Shown here: positions 1-7,342 of the stretch, in pieces
Layout: every line of letters begins with the position of its first letter
How positions within the stretch are numbered: position 1 is the first letter of the stretch
Assembly (NCBI GenBank): GCA_015143735.1
Contig: VKHC01000218.1
Location: forward strand, 1 to 12,002
Origin: Synura sp. LO234KE
Lineage: Eukaryota; Sar; Synurophyceae; Synurales; Mallomonadaceae
DNA length: 12,002 nucleotides
Reading direction: 5' to 3'
Program-made: the position numbers and the translations under genes
Notes under the pieces: model-generated
What the model was told of the DNA's origin: nothing
Seen by the model: the letters and a program-made list of their open reading frames with translations, nothing else
The model's database searches: none

Positions 1-59
1 ATGATGATTATGAGAGAGCTGCCAGTTTGGAGCGGCACACTCCGCTGGCATCTAAAACT

Positions 60-627
60 ACTAAAGAACCCGCATTGTAGGATTCGGTACCAGTTGCAAC
101 TCCGCCTTTTTTGAAACTCCTGCGATTTTCCATTTTCCAACTTCCACCCCTTTAGGCTTCCAGTTTGGTATAAGCACTCCAGCCCTCAACCCTGCCCCAC
201 CCTTCCAACTCGGCGAATCCAAGATCAAAGCTGAAATTATTGATGCAAAGAAGTGTTTTCGAATTCCCTGACTTCACTATACCGAGGATGTCAGGGAATT
301 CGGTACTGGATCGGATTTAAGCTTTGTCGCTGATAAACGTTGGACTGCCATGATGAGCTCCCACGGCTCTGAGGAAGCAGAATTTTGTCAGCAGCGGCGC
401 ATATCTGTGAATATGCTTAGCCATGTCTGGCATGCATCCAGTATAGATGAGTTAGTGGAATAAACTCTTTCAAGCTTGAACTTTCCCGAGGTACATCCAA
501 TCGGCATGTCCCAACAATTTGAAAGCCAGCGAAACAACCCACGAATGATACTCTACGTTCAGGGCCGTAGCAGGATATGTTGCCTATTCTTTCGCATACT
601 GGCACCAGCGTGGGATACTGCCGTGTG
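60..627 (+). pseudogene. Decayed coding remnant, copy A (unidentified protein family)
   Basis: This is a broken open frame, not an intact gene. A first short frame (from 60) reads TKEPAL, a stop, then PVATP. After a frame change, the frame starting at 158 reads FQFGISTPALNP and continues through an IIDAK motif to a TGA at 626. It is interrupted only by TGA at 269 and TAA at 461, so about 156 codons carry two stops. The downstream part includes segments such as SDLSFVADKRWTAMMSSHG. Copy B (687-1237) repeats the KEPAL, PVATP, FQFG and IIDAK motifs with many amino-acid-conserving differences, which shows that the sequence was once translated. I do not recognise the family. A gag-like retroelement protein is one guess, but no zinc knuckle, protease or polymerase motif is visible. 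A host multigene family is also possible. Confidence 0.5.
260..302. repeat. Perfect 13-bp inverted repeat (hairpin) inside copy A
   Basis: The arm at 260-272 (CGAATTCCCTGAC) is the exact reverse complement of the arm at 290-302, with a 17-nt loop. The left arm contains the in-frame TGA at 269 that breaks the copy A reading frame. The hairpin may be a small insertion or a structure that formed in a decaying sequence. It is too short to call a transposable element. Confidence 0.7.
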
Positions 628-686
628 AGCTTCATTGAGCTAATGCTGCGGGTATACCCTAGCGCCCTCCGGTCTAAAATGCAGGC

Positions 687-1237
687 GGAATATTACGAAT
701 ATTTTTGGAATTCTTCGCCCTCACTCCCACCGAGCATCTAGGCCTGCTGTCCATTCTGCAGCAGCTCGAAGGCGCCGCGCATCTCTGACCAGAGGCTGGC
801 TGGGATACTTTTCCCTGAAGGATTGTGATCTTATCGAGCGTTTTTAGGTCCAATTCCTTGGGATACCCTTGTCAATCCGTTATGGGACAAACCCATCGCG
901 GCTATTGACCGCTTCTTGCGCGGTGACCGAGATCAGCTTCAAATCCTACGAGCCCCTCAAGCGCCGCCGTCGCTTTCGGGTAGTAAGGAACCCGCACTAG
1001 AGGATCCGGCACCTGTGGCGACCCCTTCTGTTAGCCCGCGAAGGTCGGCGCTAACGAAGGAACTGCATCATAAGAAGTCTTTGGTATTCTTGGCTTCGCC
1101 CCAGCTGCGGTTACTCGCCCAGGTTGCGGCCTAAGAGTTCCAGTTTGGTAAGACCACTCAAGCCCTCAATCCTGTCGCACCTTTCCGACTTGGAGAACCC
1201 CAGATCACAAATGATATTATTGACGCAAAGGAGTTCT
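687..1237 (+). pseudogene. Decayed coding remnant, copy B (same family as copy A)
   Basis: Three reading-frame pieces follow one another. The frame at 687-785 encodes about 33 codons including FALTPTEHLGLLSILQQL, then hits TGA at 786. A second frame is open from 829 to 1131 (101 codons, stop at 1132). It contains WDTLVNPLWDKPIAAIDRFL and then SKEPALEDPAPVATP. A third frame, from 1137, reads FQFGKTTQALNP and runs through an IIDAK motif to about 1237. The last two pieces align with copy A: KEPAL, D, PVATP, FQFG, ALNP, LGE and IIDAK are shared. The distance between the KEPAL and FQFG motifs is about 58 bp longer here. Copy B extends further upstream and copy A further downstream, so the two overlap on only part of one ancestral gene. 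The family is not identified. Confidence 0.5.
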
Positions 1238-1319
1238 TGCCATCGACTTGCTCCCTTCAATGCCTAATAGTATGATGCAGGCACGGGATCCGATCAGTGG
1301 CACCAGCCCACCTAACTAA
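1238..1319. other. Spacer between copy B and the minisatellite
   Basis: No coding frame or repeat is evident here. It separates the end of the recognisable copy B coding from the first repeat unit. Confidence 0.5.
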
Positions 1320-1725
1320 GACGCTGGAGAACGTATTTATCTTCCCTGAAACGGGCTGGAGAACGTGCTTGTCTCCCCAATGACGGAGAAGCCGCGGGAG
1401 AAGGTGCTCCCGTGCCCTCTGAAGGAGGAGCCACAATTGAATGTGCCCGCTTGGCCGTGTAGGCCGAGACGCTGGAAAAAGGGCCTGTCTCTTCCCTGAC
1501 GTCGGAGCCACTGGAGATCATACTCGCTTGCCCTCCGCCGCTGGAGCACGCAGCCCTCTGACGGAGAAGACGCTGGAGGAAGTGTTTGTCTCCCTTATGA
1601 CGGAGGAGCCGCCGGAGAATGTCCCTCTCCGCCGCTGGAGCACGCTCTGGTCCCCTTTCGGATTAGGAGCCGCTGGAGAACGTGCCGGCTTGCCCTCTTA
1701 CGGAAAAGACGCCGGAGAAAGTGAA
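1320..1725. repeat. Degenerate minisatellite, about 39-bp unit
   Basis: A core resembling GACGCTGGAGAACGTG, followed by CTTGTCTCCC and TGACGGAGAAG, recurs along the tract. The CTGGA core, or a close variant, is at 1324, 1356, 1395, 1472, 1511, 1541, 1573, 1612, 1635, 1673 and 1713. The commonest spacing is 38-40 bp, with shortened units of 23-32 bp and one double gap where a unit has decayed (around 1433). Copies have diverged substantially. A 39-bp unit equals 13 codons, so the array may derive from a coding repeat. The overlapping open frames on both strands are by-products of the repeat composition. Confidence 0.75.
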
Positions 1726-2667
1726 TGTCTGACGTTGTCCGTGGATTCTTTTCTTATGCTAGGTCATTTTTCATTACAAAATCTGTCCTTCTCTCTCCCA
1801 ACCTGATCTCGGACGAAGTGGTGTTTTTGTCCTCATTCTCCGCGCACTCGTCACATCCTCTATTTTCTTGTGCCCCTATACTCATTAATAGCGTTCTGGG
1901 GGGACTTTTTTGCCGCGTGGTCGCTACCCTGTCCTAAGTGGTACTTTTTTTCAAAAGTAAACTTAGCTAAGCAAGAAAACATGACATTGATGCAATACAT
2001 GCTAAGCGCCCGCATGAGCTAATTAGTTAATCCCACGCAGTGTGAGGGCAAGCGGACGTTAATACCTAGACCGACCCCACCCCCTCCCATCTCCAACAAC
2101 ATCCTGTGCCACAAAACTCTCTCCTTCCCGTAGATCTCCCGTTCACTTCCTAAGGTGCTTCCTTCCCTCATAGAAAGGTGGTAGGCAGGTCGGAACCTTG
2201 TTCGAGCTCCCCTGGTGTGGGTCGCTCCCGTCTTCTCCCTACTGTGCTTCATGGTCCGCTCGGGGTGTTTCTGGATCTCGCGTAGTGTTCTGAATGTCCG
2301 CAACTGCATTTATCTGGTCTTTCCCGCCAGAGGTGAGTTGCTTGCGTTTCCTTCCGCCTTGTGGGAGTGCGGCTCCGCTGTTGAGTGGTCGTGGCATATC
2401 TCGCCTGGCTCCGATGGTCCGTAGGGGAGCGACAGGTTGACTCAGAAGATCCAAAGTGGGGTGGAGCCAGTCCATCAGCACCGTTGCAGGTCTCGGCCCG
2501 CGGTCTTCTTCTGACGTTTGAGCGTGAGGTCGGGTCCGTCCAGCTCATTCTCTGGTATTGGCTGAGATGGTTCCGGTGTCCTACCAGATTCTCCCGTATG
2601 TGGACCTTCTGCTTCACTGTCTTCTAGGTGATCCGTCACATTTCTTATACCGTTGGTCTCCGTTACC
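1726..2667. other. Pyrimidine-rich non-coding spacer
   Basis: The plus strand is rich in C and T, with several homopolymer T runs (for example near 1943-1950). Open frames occur on the minus strand between 2019 and 2617, but they overlap in three frames, show no conserved motif, and look like chance products of composition. A 14-nt string TGTCCTAAGTGGTA at 1930-1943 also occurs in each copy of the 258-bp repeat (2847-2860 and 3105-3118). This tract therefore probably contains a more eroded relative of that repeat. No gene is supported. Confidence 0.45.
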
Positions 2668-3183
2668 GGTGTAGGCTGATTCTGGATGCAAACACAACCT
2701 CGGGCACACTTCTCAGGCCATTCCCAGTCTAGCTCACCTCGGTTGTGAGGCTCATCCCTCCTGAAAGAACCGTGGATTTCTCTAGTCCGAGTGGCTGGTA
2801 GTCTTGGCTCTTTTCTGGCTGCACTGATAGTCTGTTTAGGTTAGGGTGTCCTAAGTGGTAGCTACTTGTCTGGTGGTGGAATATCCTTCCCCGCCCGGGG
2901 GTGGTACGAGCGTCCACTTCTACCTGGTGTAGGCTGATTCTGGATGCAAACACAACCTCGGGCACACTTCTCAGGCCATTCCCAGTCTAGCTCACCTCGG
3001 TTGTGAGGCTCATCCCTCCTGAAAGAACCGTGGATTTCTCTAGTCCGAGTGGCTGGTAGTCTTGGCTCTTTTCTGGCTGCACTGATAGTCTGTTTAGGTT
3101 AGGGTGTCCTAAGTGGTAGCTACTTGTCTGGTGGTGGAATATCCTTCCCCGCCCGGGGGTGGTACGAGCGTCCTCCTCTACCT
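2668..3183. repeat. Perfect 258-bp tandem duplication (two units)
   Basis: Unit 1 is 2668-2925 and unit 2 is 2926-3183, head to tail. By eye they are identical over about 248 bp (2668-2915 against 2926-3173). After that come a few mismatches just before the shared TACCTGGT at 2921 and 3179. Each unit carries TGTCCTAAGTGGTA and a GC-rich segment resembling CCCGGGGGTGGTACGAGCG. A diverged relative of that segment lies at the right edge of the window. The identity implies a recent duplication or gene conversion, or an assembly artefact. It encodes nothing recognisable: the open frame on the minus strand stops once in each unit. Confidence 0.9.
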
Positions 3184-3312
3184 GGTTGGGGACGTCGTTG
3201 CGTTCTAAACATCCCCAGGGGAGGCCTTTCCAACGCTTTCGGGCGGAGGCCGCCACCCCCACTCGGTTTAAGATTTTTGCCAGTTGGTATAAGGGGGCTT
3301 CTTAGTTATTAG
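3184..3312. repeat. Downstream extension of the repeat family
   Basis: The first part (to about 3212) remains alignable with the right-edge copy (11897-12000), for example GGGGACGTC here against GGGACATC there. Beyond that no relationship or coding potential is evident. Confidence 0.4.
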
Positions 3313-4136
3313 ACGTTCCGCGTATGCCTTCTGTCTATTTATAATAATTAAGATGAGTGATTTTCGGGAAAGTGCGCCAAGAGTCTTTCCCTTCAGGTTT
3401 TACTCCAGCAATGACGTCTCATTCATACCCGTTCTACTTTTTCGTTCCTCAAAAACGGAGAGATCTCACACAAAATGGTTGTAAATTGTTCAAGGTCATT
3501 ACGAAGAAATTAAACTTGATTATATGTTCCGCCACAAGAAAATTCTTTCTACAAAACCAAACAGTGCTACTACGCCCCACGTAATCCCTCGCTCCCATGC
3601 CGGCCCTACTCAATCAGATAATTCATCCTTCTCACACACCCTCCCACCCTTTCGGCGTTCCAATCTTGATCCGAAATATATCCGTTACATCAGCAATAAC
3701 GATCAGCCAGGTCGGCCAGATGCCCTATTAACAAATACACCACTATCATTTGAACTTAAACGAGGTCGTCCGAGCTGGAGTTGTCAGCATACTTCCGTCC
3801 GCGATTCCCTGCTCTAACGGGAGGCGGCGAGTTGAGTTCGCTCCCCACTGACGTCTGCCGATTCATCAAACCTGAATGGGGTCGAGAAGCAATCAAACAG
3901 TTCGGTCATTCCTGCGAGCGATAATTGCACTTCTGCTCCGTAAATGTCGACATAAATGGACGTTGATAAAGCTAAGATATTGCTACTAGCATGTACCATC
4001 AGTACACCAATCGCCAAATACAAAGCAACAATAAACAAGCGTACAATATAAACACTTCCAAAAGTCTAAAGTCCGCGGTAATGAATGCATTACGGTTGTA
4101 CTCTACTTTCTAATAAACTATTCTAGAGGATCTCGA
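3313..4136. other. Intergenic region with two weak open frames
   Basis: No gene can be supported here. An ATG-started frame of 97 codons runs at 3524-3817 on the plus strand. A minus-strand frame ends at 3814 and opens near 4038, with a hydrophobic start (LFIVALYLAIGVLMV) but no upstream ATG; an internal ATG lies about 15 codons in. Their stop codons overlap at 3814-3817. Neither shows a family motif, and the region has mixed composition. An AT-rich stretch near 3337-3351 could be promoter-like, but nothing convincing follows it. The minus-strand frame could be a terminal exon of something, but no in-frame splice to the neighbouring gene was found. Confidence 0.35.
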
Positions 4137-7100
4137 TTAATACCGTAAGGGCACAATAAGGAAGCGTGGCAAATGCATACCTAGTCGACCGTCGTTGACC
4201 CTCTGCTCGATACTGCTACTAACGAGAAATTTATTTCCGGCAAGGGATGCTGTACCGACGGAGGAGGCCACGGTTTCGTTGTCTAATGAGTCCTCCTCGT
4301 CCTCGTACACGTCATCATCACCCATTAATATCTCAGGAGGAACGGGTGGTACCGCTCGGCCCCGTGCCCCGCTGCGCAGGCTGTCCCGGACCACGGAGAG
4401 CTTAGACTGGTGGTGATCGAGGACTTCGCGCTCGTTGTCCACCTCCTCGCTTTCCACCTCGCCCACATCGTGCTCCTGAATCGAGGCCAACGAGCTGCGG
4501 CTCATTTGCAACGCTGCGCTCTGGACCGACCGAGAAGTGTGCTGCTGGTGTTTGCTGCTACGAATGGTCGTCCGCACCACCTCATCCTCTCCCAACACAC
4601 TAGTGGATCCACTCACATAGGCGAACGGGCGCACGTCTCGATCGCTGTGACCCCTCCGCGGAAGTTTCTCTTCGTAGTCGTCAGGCTCCAGAGCGTGATA
4701 CAAATGCCTCGCGTCTCCGGGCCCGTTGATCTCCGCACTGGCGCTGTTTTGTCGTGGAGGTGGAGGGGTAGCGCTGGAGTACATCGCGCCGGAGGTGGTG
4801 TAGCTCGGGGTGGAGTTGAATTTGCCGGTTGGAGCGCTCCAGGGGATGGAGGCGGACCCGAGGTTCGGGGAATCGTCCACATCCGAGGCCCGCAGAGAGA
4901 TGGAGCGGCTCAATTGAGCAGAGGTGGAGGTGGTGTGTACCAACGGCGGAACATGGACGTGCTCGTGATGCGTACCAGGCCGAGGCTCAGTATGATGAAC
5001 CCCGTGGCTCATAGGACCAGGCTCACCCGTCCAACCCCCAGACGAACCTGTCAAGCGATTCGCTGGGTGGGCCGAGTGTGGAGGAGTGATGTCATCTTCT
5101 CTCTCGAGTTCCCCCCGCGCCAGTTCAAACAACTGCTGACTGCTCTCCGTCCCCTCTGACCCTTGCATCCTCGTATGTCTGATCCCGGGTTCGCTCAGGT
5201 TCAGAGAGGTAGACGTGTGGGGAGGCCGACCGACGACCCGGGACTGCATTCCCCGCTCTGTGGCTTGTCTGACCTGATACTCGCTGTGTGTGCGCCTCAT
5301 GTCTAACGAGTGAGGCGGTGGCGCAGGGGCGGGGGCTGTCTGTACCCGTCGCTGATACGTTTGCGGGCGCTCGTCTGTCCTATCGGACCGGGGCAAGCCC
5401 TCCCTGGACCGTGCAACAGTTGCTAGCACCCTCTCCCGGACGTCCTTAGCCTGGCGCTTGTAGATCTGCGCGTTCTGCTGAGGATACGCTGGCGGTTTCC
5501 CAGTAGGAAGAGGTTTCATCCTCTCCGGCTCGACGCCTCCCTGCGAAGGGTATCCGCCGCCGTTGCCCGCGGACGCCTTGGAGATGGAGACGGATGCAGT
5601 GGCTACGCCATGTGCACTGTGATCCGCTGAGACCCTGATATCTTCATAGTGCGTATGTGCAGTCTCAGCAGGCCCAGCCGATACCCGCATATCTTTCTCA
5701 CTCGGAAACGGTCGCGGCTGTGGCGGTGGAGGTTGATGAGACTGTTGAGAAGACTGTTGAGTGTGATGAGTAGGTAGTCGCGTCGGTCTCTTCGGGTTCA
5801 CGGACAGCGAGACGCGGCTCTCAGACGGTGCGGAGATAGGGAGGTGACTGGAAAACTCAACGTTTACGCCCGGGTCTCGTCCCTGATTGAACTCCAAACG
5901 TCTGCGCGCCTCCCCGGACATCTCCACCGCCGTGTCGTCACTCACCTGTTGGAGCCGAGCGCGGACCTCTTGTAACCGCGCATTGATTTCACCGAGATAC
6001 CCGCTAGATCCTGTTGCACCAGCCATCGGTGATAAGCATAGCAGTGTATAAGGTGGTGTGGAAGAGGGAGGTGACAGGTCGAGAAGTGGCGGGGGGATAC
6101 GTGCAGAAGTTGGGGGGTCGAGGCCAGCATGGGATTAGAGGTGGAGGAGGAAGAGGCGAGTTCGATAAGTTACCGGAATATCCAAGAGTGCTGCCTCCTC
6201 TCTCAAAATCAGAGCCCTCTGCCGGATGGCCTGTCGCCGTGGTTGGACGACGGGTCCTTTGTTCTTGTCCGTGTCTGCGCGACCCCGACCCTCTCGAGGG
6301 CACATCGGCGAGATGTAAATCAGTGGCGCGGGACTGAAGCGGAGTTGGAGGGAACGATGATTGGGATTCACTGAGTATAGAAGCACCAGGAGGAGATATC
6401 TCTTCTGGCTTGTAAACTCTGCGATTTTGTGGCCAATCCTGGAAATAGTCCTCGGGCGGCATCATAGAAAAACTCCGATTCTCCTCATGATAACCGCCTT
6501 CCGAATGAAGATTGACCTGGGGCGTTCTCCTCCGCAAACGGCTATTTAGGTGGGGATTATAATTCCATCTACTTCGATCGTTATAGTAGATGTGATCTTC
6601 TATATTGTTGTGAACATCACGATTTGATCGGTCATTATTACGGTAAACTCTTATTCCTTGATGACGTGGACTAAAGCCCAAATGATCTAATATCATATAA
6701 TCTGGCTCATCAAAATAAATTTCGTTTTCATACGATTCCATGAGCTTGTTAACCCTCAATTCAAGGTCAGTTAAATAAGGATCCCATTTCGTTTTTATTG
6801 CAAGAACAGCATCAGGTGGTAAAGGCTGACCTGCACGAGCACTATAAAATCCACCTTCTACAATGTTTTCCATCATCTCTGAGCGCATCGCTCTCCAATT
6901 ATTGCCTTCGTTCACAGCACGATTCGATGCCTCAAATGTTATGGGATTATTCCGGAAATCACTATTCACATAATGCCTGGAATACTTATCACTCTCCTCA
7001 TTTCTAGAATGATGAGATGATTCCTGATGATTAGAATAGACCACCGTATTTACCGCCATAGATTTTAGAACAGAATTCTTAAATAACTGAAGATCTTCCT

Positions 7101-7212
7101 CATATAATTCAGCGAGTTCTTTAATATCTGGAGCATCAATACTATTTGCTGCAAGATAATGACGAAGTTGTTTGCTCCTCCGCTCTAAATGTTCAATCAA
7201 TTGAATGTACAT
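4137..7212 (-). CDS. Orphan low-complexity, coiled-coil-containing protein (970 aa, two exons)
   Basis: No family is recognised. Exon 1 runs 7212-6174 (346 codons plus 1 nt) and exon 2 runs 6010-4137, with TAA at 4139-4137. They join in frame (phase 1) across a GT-AG intron. The start is the first ATG in frame; the upstream open codons begin only with TTG. Residues 1-50 look like an amphipathic helix or coiled coil (IEHLERRSKQLRHYL, later KELAELYEEDLQLF). Residues 136-170 contain another helical stretch (TKWDPYLTDLELRVNKLM). After the splice, residues 351-370 form a third (LGEINARLQEVRARLQQ). The rest is polar and probably disordered: a Gln/Pro-rich tract at about 430-450, two D(M/I)RVSA repeats near 453 and 470, and an acidic stretch at 911-925. 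No signal peptide or membrane span is visible. Base composition changes from AT-rich (7212 to about 6400) to GC-rich (about 6400 to 4200). A structural or scaffold role is only a guess. Confidence 0.7.
6011..6173 (-). other. Spliceosomal intron (163 nt) in the orphan gene
   Basis: The donor is G|GTAACT at 6173 and the acceptor is CAACAG|GA ending at 6011. No AG occurs on the minus strand between donor and acceptor, and the tract is rich in pyrimidines. Removing it joins the single leftover G of exon 1 to GA of exon 2, giving one Gly codon (residue 347) in the same reading frame. Without splicing, exon 1's frame stops at 6006-6004. A possible branch sequence (CTTATCAC) lies about 20 nt before the acceptor. 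Confidence 0.75.
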
Positions 7213-7342
7213 TCGAAAATGAGAACAAAAAAAAAACGATTTGTCCAAAAAATTTTACCTGTGACACTCCGACATACACAGGGACTGTTGACTTTGTGAG
7301 CAATTCGTAGGATACTCAAGATATATATATCTGGCTACTAAA
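7213..7342. promoter_or_regulatory. Shared divergent promoter region (130 bp)
   Basis: Only 130 bp separate the ATG of the minus-strand orphan gene (7212) from the ATG of POR (7343). Both 5' untranslated regions and core promoters must fit here unless upstream exons exist. A perfect 14-bp palindrome, AGATATATATATCT, lies at 7319-7332, about 10 nt before the POR ATG. That is too close for a conventional TATA box at -30 unless the untranslated leader is very short. On the orphan-gene side is a run of ten A on the plus strand. A minus-strand CACAG|GTAAAA near 7257 resembles a splice donor, so an upstream non-coding exon reaching toward POR is possible. Confidence 0.5.

Noticed and set aside
1257-1806. 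Open frames on both strands across the minisatellite
   Set aside because: Multiple overlapping frames on both strands are a by-product of the 39-bp repeat lacking stops, and no protein motif is seen.
2019-2617. Minus-strand open frames of 80-122 codons in the pyrimidine-rich spacer
   Set aside because: They overlap in three frames with no motif or conservation evidence. The C/T-rich strand makes stops scarce.
2841-2846. A TTAGGG string (repeated at 3099-3104) suggesting telomeric repeat
   Set aside because: It occurs once per 258-bp unit with no tandem TTAGGG array.
4410-5159. A 249-codon plus-strand open frame opposite the orphan gene
   Set aside because: It starts with GTG, lies wholly opposite GC-rich exon 2, and its Arg/Pro/His-rich composition is what an antisense frame of that exon gives.
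6014-6386. Several 62-107-codon frames on both strands around the orphan-gene intron
   Set aside because: They overlap the spliced gene in other frames and are explained by the purine-rich plus strand. The splice solution uses the two long frames instead.
7213-7248. Upstream extension of the orphan protein by 12 codons
   Set aside because: The extension begins with TTG and encodes a run of Phe from a homopolymer. The first ATG is at 7212.
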